Both the position numbers and the translations under genes were made by a program. Below are positions 1-10,654 of a stretch of 64,000 nt of DNA, piece after piece; the stretch's first letter is position 1, and every line of letters starts with the position of its first letter. A model generated the notes under the pieces. That model searched no databases. It saw nothing but the letters and a program-made list of their open reading frames with translations, and had not been told where the DNA came from. This DNA comes from Poa pratensis (taxonomy: Eukaryota > Streptophyta > Magnoliopsida > Poales > Poaceae): the NCBI GenBank assembly GCA_947311845.1, contig CAMZMU010000107.1:40824838-40888837 (forward strand), in the 5' to 3' direction.

Positions 1-335
1 CTTTGTGGCCTTCCGGCTTGTGATATAATAGACTTCAGTAGCAAAAAAACACATTCAGACTTAGGTCTACAATATTGAAAGATTTTTAACATAATTTTTT
101 TTTAAATCAAGACTGAAATTACATAGTGCTACACTGCTACTCCAGTGCCCTCCTAGCATCCGGATAGGAAGCCTAGGCGTCTTAGTGAGCATCCTATTAT
201 TTGTCAAATGTACTTATTTTCTTAATTAGTCGATTCTACATACCGACAAACTGTTCTTCAACGACATAAAGAGAGTACAAAGTACCATTATCAGTAGGAT
301 TAAGAATGCATAAACAACTGACCGATTCTCCTACA

Positions 336-430
336 GGTTGCATATAACTTCATCAAAGAATAGATATTCGATGATGCCACCTCGCTTCTTTGCAGTGAAA
401 TTCATATGATCGTACCATATACGTCTCTCA
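336..430 (-). pseudogene. Possible DUF3615 relic
   Basis: A short minus-strand reading frame contains RIWYDHMNFTAKK followed by EYLFFDEV. This resembles the WYHxNFTAK...FFAE block that characterises grass DUF3615 proteins, and two clearer members of that family lie at 22009-28520 and 32028-32899. No flanking exons or splice sites could be joined to it, and the usual Ala-Glu after the FF pair is Asp-Glu here. It is best read as a decayed exon; chance similarity is possible because only about 28 residues match. Confidence 0.33.
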
Positions 431-579
431 TTAATTGATTGGTAGCCTACAAAATATATAGTGCTAGACAAAATTCTACCAGATACTAGATGTTTGACAC
501 AGATTAAGAAATAAAGTACTACTCGAAAGCCTAATAGAGTGGACTGAAATTCAATATGCACAGCACTATCCATGACGTG

Positions 580-976
580 ATCTTAAGATCGTATCTACAC
601 TCTAGTCTAGAATCAACATACTTGTGTTAGAATCGGAATTTCAAAGTTCGATCTCAATCACAGGACCTTCAGATGAGTACAAAACAAAGCTTGGAGTTTT
701 GTTTTTTAAAACGAGGCAAAAGCTGCTTGGTACCTGCTCGGAGTTATCGGTCACTACTTGACAACTCGTGTACTAAGAGCTGTGTACAACTGAATTCAAA
801 ACAGACTAGCAGTACCAAGCAAGATACGTATTAAATATACTATTTGTCACACTTCTCCATGTAGTCTAAATCTCACAGGAAACTACGTCTAATTTGGTTC
901 ACATATGTAGGCGAAATAGAAACTTTAAGACTCCATATAATGGAGGAACAACTAAATTTTGAATACATTAACTCCC
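580..976. other. AT-rich stretch, no gene seen
   Basis: Downstream flank of the F-box gene on its 3' side. Stops are frequent in all frames and no repeat termini were recognised. Confidence 0.5.
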
Positions 977-2242
977 CTAGTCCTTGGTACAATGGCACCA
1001 ATCGTAGAGGTGGTAAATGAGGCTACAGTTGCAACCATCTGCCATGTTGTAGCCACCGTTGACACATCTACCCATTATCATCGACCATTTACCGGTAGCA
1101 AGATGGTACTGCCAAGGACGTTGGTGACGAAGCCGTACAATGGTATCGCTTGCAATGGTAGGCATCGCCCTATAATTGCTAGTCATACTCCTTGAAAGGA
1201 TCATATCACCGGTTTGGATGCCTATACTCCTTTCCATATCCAGAAATACAGTATTACCTCCTATGCTTGGTATTGGGGCAACTTTGCCCATGGAAAGATC
1301 AGCTACTTTGTAAACCAGCAGCTTCTCTGTAAACAAGTTATCCTCATAACCAATCAGCAGGATCTCCGAGTCACATTCTGCTAGACCGATGAGGACATCA
1401 TATTCGCCTCTTGGACTTGGACATGTGGCAATCAACTTCGGCGGTGTCAACGAAGATGACTTCGTGGCATGCTCATGGCATGGTGGATCGACCTGCATAA
1501 TCATCTGTTTGTTGTTGAACCCGGCACGAGGCTCCAAGATACATGCGCGAGGCTTCAAGATGTATAACTTCCCTTGGAATGAAATTGGTTCCGAGAAGGG
1601 TGTGAGGTTCCAGGTTGAGGCACTCCATTGCTTGTCCTTGGTGGTAGTGAAAAACACACGTGGTATACGTTGATGCACGACCATGACTGCCGCAGTTCCA
1701 TCTGCACTCACGCTCAAGGAGGCAACGAAGTAGGGCGGCACACAACGATAGTTCCAATAAAATTTCAGGAGGGGCATGAGCGGCGGGAGGTCCACGATGT
1801 CACCGGTGAAGGGGTGAAGGAGCAACATTATGGAAGTGTCTTGATGTTTTAACCACAAGAGAAGGAGGCCCTCGACCGTCACAAGGACACGGTGGTCAGT
1901 CAAGAGGGGGAGTCGTATGCGGACGAAGGATCCGGTGGAGAGATTGAAGAAGCGTTTCTTGCCGTCCGCGGGGTGGAGGCCATGGCGTTCGGGCAATATC
2001 ATCCACCGACACGGGTGGAAGCGCGGGTCGACGATGCCACGCCCCCGCGGGCAGACCGTACTGGACCGCCAGTCCGTGCACACGGCGCGGAAGCGGACGT
2101 AGTCGAGCAGGTCTCCGGCCAGCACCCGCCAGCCAACCAGGCCGATCAGATCCATGGGGAGAGAAGACCATGGGGGAGCCACGTCGCTGGAGTTGGCGGC
2201 GGCGATGGCCGGAGGGTAGCTGCGATTTTCCGGTGGAGGCAT
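977..2242 (-). CDS. F-box protein with DUF295 domain
   Basis: Single-exon gene of 421 residues. Residues about 27-63 (SLPMDLIGLVGWRVLAGD, then VRFRAVCTDWRSS) have the F-box pattern of a Leu-Pro start and a VCxxWR end. The rest, through WQYHLATGKW near the C-terminus, matches the DUF295 beta-propeller-like region of plant F-box/kelch-type proteins. Known family role: the F-box binds SKP1 in an SCF ubiquitin ligase while the DUF295 part is thought to pick the target; no substrate can be inferred here. The start is the first ATG and aligns with the ATG of an inverted second copy at 18269-19729, which supports it. The frame is open throughout with no sign of decay. DUF295 families expand rapidly in grasses, so expression and function remain open. 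Confidence 0.85.
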   Translation of the reverse strand: MPPPENRSYPPAIAAANSSDVAPPWSSLPMDLIGLVGWRVLAGDLLDYVRFRAVCTDWRSSTVCPRGRGIVDPRFHPCRWMILPERHGLHPADGKKRFFNLSTGSFVRIRLPLLTDHRVLVTVEGLLLLWLKHQDTSIMLLLHPFTGDIVDLPPLMPLLKFYWNYRCVPPYFVASLSVSADGTAAVMVVHQRIPRVFFTTTKDKQWSASTWNLTPFSEPISFQGKLYILKPRACILEPRAGFNNKQMIMQVDPPCHEHATKSSSLTPPKLIATCPSPRGEYDVLIGLAECDSEILLIGYEDNLFTEKLLVYKVADLSMGKVAPIPSIGGNTVFLDMERSIGIQTGDMILSRSMTSNYRAMPTIASDTIVRLRHQRPWQYHLATGKWSMIMGRCVNGGYNMADGCNCSLIYHLYDWCHCTKD

Positions 2243-2480
2243 GTCGATCGATCTGTCTGGCGGCGATCACGACTCTGCCTCCCACGAGGAACATAAAACC
2301 GGTGATAACTAAGGCAACTCCTTTGCCTCGTTAAGCGTTCTTACAAGTCAAGCCCGAATCGAACTACTATTAAAAGGGCCGGGAGCAGCCCAACTTACAG
2401 GCCCGTAGTCCGTAGCAACTTTGCTAGGGAAAACCTGATAAAAAAAGCTCTATACTCTGTTAAAAAAAACAGCCCTGCAC

Positions 2481-2796
2481 TTTTTTTTTTTGAGAACACA
2501 GTACAACACAGACGCTCACAAATACGCACATACACTCACCCCTATGAACGCACGCACGCACACCCTACCCCTATGAGCACCTCTGAAGGACTGAGCCGGC
2601 AGATCTTGAGGTTGACGAAGTCACCACAGGCGCCTCGCTGTTGACGGGTACGTCACCTACCACTGAAAGAATAGCGCCGGATAATCCTGGAATAAATCCA
2701 GGTAAATGCAAACGCCCATGCCAAGTCTAGGACTTGAACCTGGGTGGGCTGGTTCCACCACAGGGAACCCAACCATCAGAGCCAAGCTCCGTTTGC
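2481..2796 (-). mobile_element. tRNA-derived SINE with target-site duplication
   Basis: Read on the minus strand, the element starts with a tRNA-like head containing an A-box-like TGGCTCTGATGGTTGG and a B-box GGTTCAAGTCC. It runs through a body shared with a second copy at 56710-56998 and ends in a short A tract (a T run at 2481-2490 on the plus strand). It is flanked by the direct repeat AACAGCCCTGCAC at 2468-2480 and 2797-2809, the long duplication expected from LINE-type retroposition. I cannot name the family with certainty. Confidence 0.75.
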
Positions 2797-2812
2797 AACA
2801 GCCCTGCACTTT

Positions 2813-3521
2813 GATGTCAAGCTTTGCATAAACACATTTAGGATCATGACGAAAACAATATGGGGTGCACGATCTGCTCTGCAGCTGCTTTGCCCAATCC
2901 ATTGGGAAGATAACATCAGTCTGGATACGATGAAGTTACTTTGGTAACCAAGAAACCGGATGTCCTTGTAAGTTTTTGGCACGCTCAGTTCATCTTGTTC
3001 TCTCATGTTTTCCTTCAAACCATGGAAATTTTGTACCTAAATGAGCATGCGGAAGACTTCGATGGAAGGTCTGTAAACTCATGAATGTTTTTGTTCTAGG
3101 CCGCTAGCTGCAAGGTTTCACCATATACTTCTTAGATGTGTCTATAGTGGTTTGGCTGTTGATATATATTGACATATTTATTACTTACCGAAGGGCCAAA
3201 GGGGTACTGTGGTATTATGTAGATCATGTAATATAAAGCTGCAACCAAGGTTCAAAATGGCACCACCGTGCATCTGTAATTGGAAATATGAATTGTGCAA
3301 ACAGTTTGCTACAAGTACAACCAAAACTCCTTTGGAATTATCTGTTATATATGATTGAATTTCGAATCATTAAACATCACTTATTCAGAAATACTAAACC
3401 AACAAACTCGGTACACCGAAAAGCATGAGTACAGATTGTTGTCCATTTATGTATATCAACCAAAGTCTCAAATCTTCCGCTTGGTACTAATTGAGAATTT
3501 CATGATACAACCGCTGACATT
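2813..3521. other. 3' flank of pyrophosphatase gene, no gene seen
   Basis: AT-rich. It probably contains the 3' UTR and terminator of the minus-strand pyrophosphatase gene. No other feature was recognised. Confidence 0.5.
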
Positions 3522-5823
3522 CTACTGCCTTAAGCTTTGCAAAATATATTGCCCATACAGGTCCCTGCGATATAAATAAAGTAACAAAAGTGTCAACGTA
3601 GAGGGCCACCAGTTTTGCAACAAACGAACAAAACAGCAATCTCAGAGATCAAGACAAAAGCGAACTTACATGGAGTATTGAATGGCCTCGCGAGCAGTGG
3701 TCGCAGGTAAGAATGCATCAACAGCAACCTCCTTGTTCTCATTCTTCTTGTCTAAGAGTTGCTGCTAAGGATGCGAACAAATCTACTGTGCTATAGAATG
3801 TAAAAAGGAAATAATAAATTGGATTATGCAGGATACAGTCTTCAAAGAAGCGTTTGATCTCCTGGAGGCGGTGAGGTGACAGCTCACTGATGTCATTGTA
3901 GTGACGGTATTCAGGATCATCAGCACAAACTGCTATGATCTTGTCATCCTTTTCACCCTGATCACAGACAAATGTGACCTTCAGTAAAAGAAGGAGAAGC
4001 AGTGTCGTTCATTTCCCTTCACCGTAATGAGAATGAACACAAAATACCTGGTCAATCATAGGCATAAGGCCAATTGCTCTAGCTCGAAGGAAAGAACCAG
4101 GAACAACAGGTTCCTGTGGAGATAAGATTACACAATTATCATTACAGAAGAACATGGGAGATAAGATTACACAATTATCATTACAGAACAACATGATTCC
4201 ATAATATTAAGCACTGCAACCACAAATAACTTGTTTTGGTGATAAAATGAAAAATAACGTGCACCAGTCCGACACTATGTGGTAAAGGAGTAGCAAGTTC
4301 ATCATTCTTAAACAGCATGTTAGTTATGTCGAGTAGTTATCCTATCAACGAATAAGATATGTATCATTCCACACCATGACTTCCAATGTAAGTGTGTATC
4401 ACATACATCAGAAAAGAAGGGGTCAAGAAATATTAACCTGCATCAAGACCAAAACATCCAGTGGATCGTTGTCTTCACACAAAGTCCTTGGAACGAATCC
4501 ATAGTTATGAGGATATACAACAGATGAGTATAGGATCCGATCAACCTGTCAAATTATGTCAGACATTATGCTTACAAACACGTAGAAAACCACATTTCAA
4601 TTAAGACTACAGCAGTACAGGACTCAAATTTATATAGCACGATGGCAGAAATACATTATGCTGGGCGTTGCTTTTAATTCCTTACAGAAGTACATATCAA
4701 AAACTGAAGATATCATGTTGATCTTCAATTAGAAAGTGATAGTCAGCTACCAAACAATCTTACAAACAGAATACATACCTTAATCAGTCCAGTTTTCTTG
4801 TCAAGCTCATATTTTACTTTGCTTCCCTTTGTGATCTCAACAACCTGTCGTGTGATATAAAACAGAATGACTCTTTAATCATAAGTTGCTTGCATTGTAA
4901 GGGACCAAGTAGTTTTAGCACCCAATTTACTAGCTTATTGCTGACAAGCAATTTTTGCCAGCAGATTCACGTATCTACATGTTGCATAAGAATCAATGGC
5001 AATCATGTTCAATGGATAAACTTATTTACATAAATAAATGTATCACATCTGTTTTGGTTTGAAGGGTAGGAATTCCAAAGGTAATCACTGGACTACTTTA
5101 GGGGGGAAATTTTATTCAGGATTATTATTCAAGATTGAATCTGTCCAGCAGAAACTAAACAGTTCCAGTATAAAGATTCAGAAAAGACATGCTCAAGGCA
5201 GTGATACCGTGTTATCAACAGATAGTAAACCGAGGAGAGATTGTTGCCAACTAGGATAAATATTAACTGACATTTATCTTGCCAACTACTGAATGTTCCA
5301 GGTCTCGGGAGCATTGATGATGACTCTGTTTGGACGATGTACAGTTTTAGTCATATCGTTCTCTGAGCAGAATACATTGATCCATTTGTTAGTACTGAAT
5401 CTATCTACCATGCTATTTGTACTGCAGATACATTATTTATGCCTATCATAGTAGTGATTAGCCACCATTTCCCGATTCCATCAAACTTAAAGCTCCAGAA
5501 TACTGATTAGTAGATATCTTCACAGCTCAGAAAGATGCTCCATGGAAGGTAAAGATAGTACTTACAACATTGAACACAGTGGGAGCCTCAGGACCTGCAT
5601 GCACAACCGAATTAAATCAGCATGCTTATCCGGTCAAGGTATCTGGTAAAGCCAGAACAGGAAACGAGGAAAGTGCCATATCCTCACCAATCTCCAGATC
5701 ATGCCATGGATGCGCGGCCACGGATCTCCTCGACAGAGACGATAGGATCCTCTCGTTGAGTTTCGGGGTGGGGCGCCTCGTCTGCTCGGTGGCAGCGGCG
5801 GTCGGCGAATCCTCTTCACTCAT
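3522..5823 (-). CDS. PPA: Soluble inorganic pyrophosphatase (family I)
   Basis: Eight coding exons read from splice consensus: 5823-5688, 5594-5566, 4844-4779, 4545-4438, 4113-4048, 3957-3837, 3751-3670 and 3564-3522. The phases agree and they total 651 bp, giving 216 residues, the usual plant length. The enzyme hydrolyses diphosphate to two phosphates and is Mg-dependent and normally cytosolic. Exon 3 carries [13 protein letters not shown] (substrate and metal site region), exon 4 carries the family I signature DNDPLDV at residues about 102-108, exon 5 [14 protein letters not shown], and exon 6 DDKIIAV and YRHYNDI. No transit peptide is seen at the start MSEEDS. The ATG at 5823 is preferred; an in-frame GTG upstream lies in what looks like a leader intron. 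All key acidic residues appear present and no lesion was found, so it is probably a working housekeeping gene. Confidence 0.94.
4117..4192. repeat. 38-bp tandem duplication in pyrophosphatase intron
   Basis: Two near-identical units, each containing GATAAGATTACACAATTATC, lie at about 4117-4154 and 4155-4192, immediately upstream (minus strand) of exon 5. They differ at only about two positions, so the duplication is young. Both lie inside the intron and leave the acceptor next to 4113 intact. Confidence 0.8.
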
Positions 5824-5827
5824 CCTC

Positions 5828-6370
5828 CTACCAAAAGGAACCACAAATCAGAAATCCACATGACAAAAGGAACCACCATATGTTGTGTCCTGATTGTTAT
5901 TTTTCTCAAAGCACCCAGTGAAATCTATGAAAAAGATATGTTTTTTTGTTTACTGAAAGTGAAGAACACCAAGCCGAGACATAGTGACACACCCGCGCCT
6001 AGCAGCTAACAGGAAGGAACATACAGCCTCTTTCTTTTCATCTAATTTTTTAGAGAAAATGAAGAGGCAGTCCTTGATCCAATGGATCCTAGATTCATGA
6101 CTATGCCTAGATCGATTCTCCGCGGCATCCTAATCTTTGGCGATAACACGAAGGGATCGAATCGTAGTTCACCGGCGACGAAATCAAAAGAAATCACAGC
6201 GGCTCGTACCACCTTGCATGCATCGGATCGACGGGGAATGAAGCCAAGATTTGGATCAAAGAAAATCAGGACCATAGAAATTATCACCTGCGGTTGGAGA
6301 AGGCCGGACGGACGGCGAGCAGAGGCGGCGGCGGCGGAGGTGGAAGAAAGTGACCAAATCAGGCTCACTC
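5828..6370 (-). other. Leader intron and 5' UTR exon of pyrophosphatase gene
   Basis: On the minus strand a good acceptor (TTTTGGTAG then GAGG) sits four bases upstream of the ATG, and a good donor (CCGCAG then GTGATAA) lies at 6288. That implies a leader intron of about 460 bp (5828-6287) and a CT- and CGG-rich non-coding exon from 6288 to roughly 6370. The transcription start is not fixed by the sequence. Confidence 0.6.
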
Positions 6371-6521
6371 CGCAGCAGGCGCTTAAAAGGGGAGGGAGTG
6401 AATGCTGATTGTTCTGTTTTTATTTAACACCCTATTTTTATTAATTAGTGACAGATCAGCCCCTGAATTTAAATATATTACTGCATAAGGCCGTCCATAT
6501 ATTTTTAGGGGTAATCTTTAA

Positions 6522-7492
6522 CGGTGTGTTTGGTATTTGAACGAAGTGGAATGGAATGGAACCGTTCCATTCCAGTGGAATTGAACCGTTCCATTCCGTT
6601 TCATTCTCGCGTTTGGTTGTGACCAAATAAGTGTAATGGAATTGCCACTGGGACCCACTAGTCAGCACATGTCAGCCTCCCTAATCCTATTCTTCCCCAA
6701 ACGCCTCCCTAATCCCCTTCTTCCCCAACCGGAATGGAACCCAGCGGAGCAGTTCCAGCTCGGCGGCGTTGCGGCGGTGAGGGTACGGGTTGGCGAGGCG
6801 GAAGAGGTCGGTGTGGGCCGGGAGGACGCGCAGGAGGTAGTCGTCGCCTCGTCGGGGAGGCCGAGCGGGCCGCGCAGCGCGGCGAGCTTGGAGACCTGGA
6901 GGCGGCGGCCGCGGGCGAGCATGAGCAGCCGCGCGAGGCGGTCGGCCATGGCCGGCTCGGACGCGGCGACGGCGGCCTCCTCGGCGTCCACGAGCTCCGC
7001 CATCCGCTTGGTGAAGCCGAAGCAGAGCTCCCCGCCGCTCCCGTGCAGGCCGTCGCCGGTGAAGAGGTCGAAGCAGGATGGGTACTTGCGCAGCGGGACG
7101 GGAAGCGGAGGAGGAGGCGCTTGATCTGGTTGTTGACGATCCAGCGCCGGTTGCGGCGGAGCGCCGCCTCTAGCGCCGGGTCCTTGGGAGACGACCACCG
7201 CCCCATGGCCGCGCTTCAGCGGCGGCGGCGGCCGGCAGGACGGGGTAAATGCGAGTCGTTGGGCTTTGTTTTGGGTTGATGCTCAGTAGGCCCATTTTTT
7301 CTCTCCTTAATCGCTCGCGAACCAAGTGGTTCCTTCGATTTGGTGGGACGACCCGGTTCCGAATCTTACCGGAATATTCCTTCGCGCGAATCAGTTGGTT
7401 CTCGTTCCAGTTACCTACCAAACACGTGAATCACTCCCTGGAACGGGTTGGACCCGTTCTATTCCACTTGGTGACACATACCAAACACACCC
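6522..7492. mobile_element. PIF/Harbinger-type element carrying a PORR gene fragment
   Basis: The terminal inverted repeats begin GGTGTGTTTGGTAT and stay similar for about 50 bp, including AAGTGGAAT and a CCGTTCC motif. The element is flanked by the 3-bp duplication TAA at 6519-6521 and 7493-7495. Terminus and duplication are those of Tourist/PIF-Harbinger elements. It has no transposase; the interior is mostly a fragment of a PORR-domain gene on the minus strand. It was inserted into the left target-site duplication of the neighbouring Mutator-like element. Confidence 0.8.
6740..7206 (-). pseudogene. Captured PORR-domain protein fragment
   Basis: The minus strand encodes GRWSSPKDPALEAALRRNRR followed by WIVNNQIKRLLLRFPSR, the start of a plant organelle RNA-recognition (PORR) domain. 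After an internal deletion that shifts frame come LRKYPSCFDLFTGDG, GELCFGFTKRMAELVDAEEA and RGRRLQVSKLAALRGPLGLP, also in PORR order. About 28 codons between RFPSR and LRKYPS are missing relative to the family, and later frame changes scramble the C-terminal part. PORR proteins help splice group II introns in plastids or mitochondria; this fragment cannot do so. It starts at a plausible original ATG (7206) and lies wholly between the inverted repeats of a Harbinger-type element. Confidence 0.82.
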
Positions 7493-7496
7493 TAAG

Positions 7497-8971
7497 GGCG
7501 TCGTATCCTATGCATCCAGCACGTTGGTGTATCCCTGCATCCGAAGCGGTTCAGCCATCCGATTAAAATCGTGCGTTCCGGCTCAATCCCACACAATTTT
7601 GCACTAAAGCGCCCGCATTCAAACCGTGTATTATGCAAAATTAACCCCTAAACACGTCCAACCCCCTGTCTTACCCCTGAACAACACACGTTTGGATATA
7701 TCAATGGCGGCGCCGACGAGCTCCACGATCCCCAGTTGCCGGGAGCGAGATGCGATTCGACAGCCTCGACGCGATCTGACGTACTCTATTCCGATCAAAG
7801 ATTACCTCTTCGCGCTGCCGCCTTCTCGCTGGTCCTTGACGCCGAGGCCGCCGGCGTCCGGGGCCTCTGCACCGTCGTCGTACAGTGCACGCTCCTCCGA
7901 TGGTGGTGACCTACTCCTCAGGACGGCGGCTGGCTACAAACTGATGTGGGCTGCTACTCCCTTGCATGGCAACAAGGCTAGCTCAGGAAATTGGCCGCTG
8001 CTACAACTCTGAATTTTTCATTTTTCCTGTGTGTACTGTTGCCGACCCTCTCCATAGCAACGAAGCTAGCTCATGAAATTGGCCGCCTGCCACAGCTCTG
8101 AATTTTCCCTTGTTCCAGTGTACTGTATCTAGTACTTGTATTTTCCTCTGAATTGCATTTTTCTCTTTGTTGGGTGTGCCTGTAGCTTAGGATCTACAAT
8201 GTGAATGTTAAACACTGGCGATTATTTATTTTTTCAGAAAGGAGTGAATGTAATATTGTGAATGGAAATATCAGAAAGAACAATTGCTTCTGCTCTAACG
8301 TGAGGTTACTGTAACTGAGTCAGGCCATATAGCATCAGAGTCATGATAGTCATCGTATCCTGGGATCTAGTGCTAGAATACAAGCAAAGATAATTTGTGT
8401 TTGGTCCCAACTGTTAGTCTTTTCTTGTATCACACTTGATTTGCAGCCACGAGAATCTGTAACCGACAGGACGAGCTTGTAGTGTAAGCCGACGGATCGC
8501 AGATGTGGCCGCCAGCAGCCTCAGCATCAGGAATGGGCGACGGCACGAGGCTGGCCACAGAACTTTCGAGGGACGGGGAGCATGGAGACTGGCCATGGTC
8601 AATTGGTCATGGATCTGTACCGGGTTTGGGCCAGCACAAGCATGGAGCGAGGGATCGGGCTGGGGCCATCGAGTGGCATCCCGCTTCTGGTGACGGCGAG
8701 CGCGCATGCGGCCGCCGGTAGCCTCGGCTTCCCGCGACGGCGACCTCTCAGACACTCTCACCGGTAACATCGAGGAGACGGGGATTGATGCGATTCAAGT
8801 TGTAATATTTTCGAAGGTTTGGGGAACTTAACAAAATTAGAGGGCTGGAAGCGGGCGGTTTAGTGCAAAATCGCCTACAATGGATGTAGGTTGTACGATC
8901 TTGATCGGCCGGCCATTAATGTTTTGGATGCATGGATACAGAATAGCACCGGATGCATAGGATACGACGCC
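7497..8971. mobile_element. Mutator-like element (non-autonomous) with 121-bp TIRs
   Basis: The inverted repeats at 7497-7617 and 8851-8971 start GGCGTCGTATCCTATGC and stay alignable for about 121 bp, up to ATTTTGCACTAAA and CGCCCGC. The right flank is ATCTTTAAG (8972-8980). The left flank reads ATCTTTAA at 6514-6521 and resumes with G at 7496 once the Harbinger element and its TAA duplication are removed, giving a perfect 9-bp duplication, the Mutator hallmark. No MuDR-type transposase is seen. The GC-rich interior (about 7700-7960) holds an open frame starting MAAPTSSTIPSC that I do not recognise; it may be captured host sequence. Confidence 0.83.
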
Positions 8972-8980
8972 ATCTTTAAG

Positions 8981-10654
8981 TGCCTGGTGTGCCACTATTT
9001 TTAGGGTTAATATTTCAAAACACAAGAGCAAAAGTTTGGAAAGCAAAAGGGGACCAAATGGATAAAAAATGGTCATGTCCATCTCAATGAAGAGAACACA
9101 AGCATTCTTTTGTCAATCTAAACTGCCACTTGCACTAAAGTACTAATGAGCAACTACCATGTGCCACCTCTATCTCACTGAATTTAAATATTTGCCTTGC
9201 CTCTTTGAAAAGATTGCTAACATATGGCTCAGTCAATCTAAAATGAAGTAGTTAATGTCTTTCATGCCGCAATTATGGAAGCCTAAAAATAATTTGTGCT
9301 TAATATATGGAGAAATTGAGTAAAGCAAAGAAGGATGCAAACTGGTAAATATAACATGTCTTTAACAAACGATACCCTCTCACACATCTTATCCTAATCA
9401 CGTCGGTTACGGCCTCGTCTCCACGTCGGCTTCAGAAAAATTGACAATCTACGATTGACAATCACGAAACACCTTGGCATGCAGCCTTACGGCGTCAAAG
9501 ATGCAGCCGCATCAAGGGGCACACCATGACGGATCAGGAGGCAAGAGGGGCATCCTTGAGAAGCACAAGCGGAGCAAAACCTTGTGACGTGGCAATTAGG
9601 CCCAACAGAGTCGACGTAGCCGCACCGGGAACCACCAAAGTTCAGCGACATGGTCAGGCGATCTCAGAGGGGATCACCGATGTGATCTAGGGTCATGTGT
9701 CGGGGAAAGAAGAAACATTGAGCGTCGCCTCTCATCGTCGTCCAGAAACCCCCGCACATGACCTCTATCGCCCCACACGAGAGGGCCTCCGCATGTAGAA
9801 GAACATCATGCCACCCCCTTGGTTGTGGGCCTGCCACCACAGCGGCTCGGGCTTTCGACAATAGGAGAGGAGTGAGCCGACGCGCAGTGTGTTGGAAGTG
9901 GCACGACGAACAAGAGCAAAGGGTTTTCTCTCATTGATTCGCATCCGAGGTCGGATTTCATTTAAGCCATGGGTATTTGCAGTTATTAAGCGATTCTCAC
10001 ATACTATATAGCAGCGACCATTTTCTTCGGATACCATGCATATCGTCTCTCTAAGTCATGCATATTTGTGTGAGTGCATAAGGAGCAAACCTGCATATTC
10101 TTCTCGGTTAGCACTCGAATGGAAGTGAAGTGGCATCATCTGTGAGCGATTACTTTGGAATGAGGTTTGTAAGTCTCTAGAATTTCTCCAAGAAAAAAAT
10201 CAATTAGTGATATGGAAAAATTCAGCTTTTTGTTAGAAATGTTTGAGACTTGCCTTTTTATTCTACTAATAATTTAGATTGAAAATTAAATTTTTTTATA
10301 CAAAATACTTAAAAAAAACAGTTTGAATAATCTGCAAAAACAAATCGGCTTATTTGGACGAATCGTTTGGGGGATTCATCAATTTCTTGATTTCAACACT
10401 GTTTGATTTGTTATTTCTTTTTCCTGCCCCTGTTTCTGTGTAACTATCCCGTCTATTCATAGCTTACACACACACATACATAGATATTTAGTTAGCCTAT
10501 GCTGGTTCCTCACCCCGAGCTTTCACCGTGTACTCTTGTACGATGATTCTCTTAATTAAAGAAATCAGCGCGGGCTGTGTTTCGTCAAAAAATCAATTCT
10601 TGATTTCGGGTCCGTTTGTACTCAAAGTTGAAAGTTTCCATAAAATATAAAAAA
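8981..10654. other. Intergenic, no gene recognised
   Basis: AT-rich except for a GC-richer block at about 9470-9900 with no recognisable protein. The segment 10346-10400 recurs near 13278-13330. Confidence 0.45.

Noticed and set aside
2721..2796. tRNA gene suggested by A-box and B-box sequences on the minus strand
   Set aside because: The sequence does not fold into a cloverleaf, is followed by a repeat body and A tail, and recurs at 56710-56998; it is the head of a SINE.
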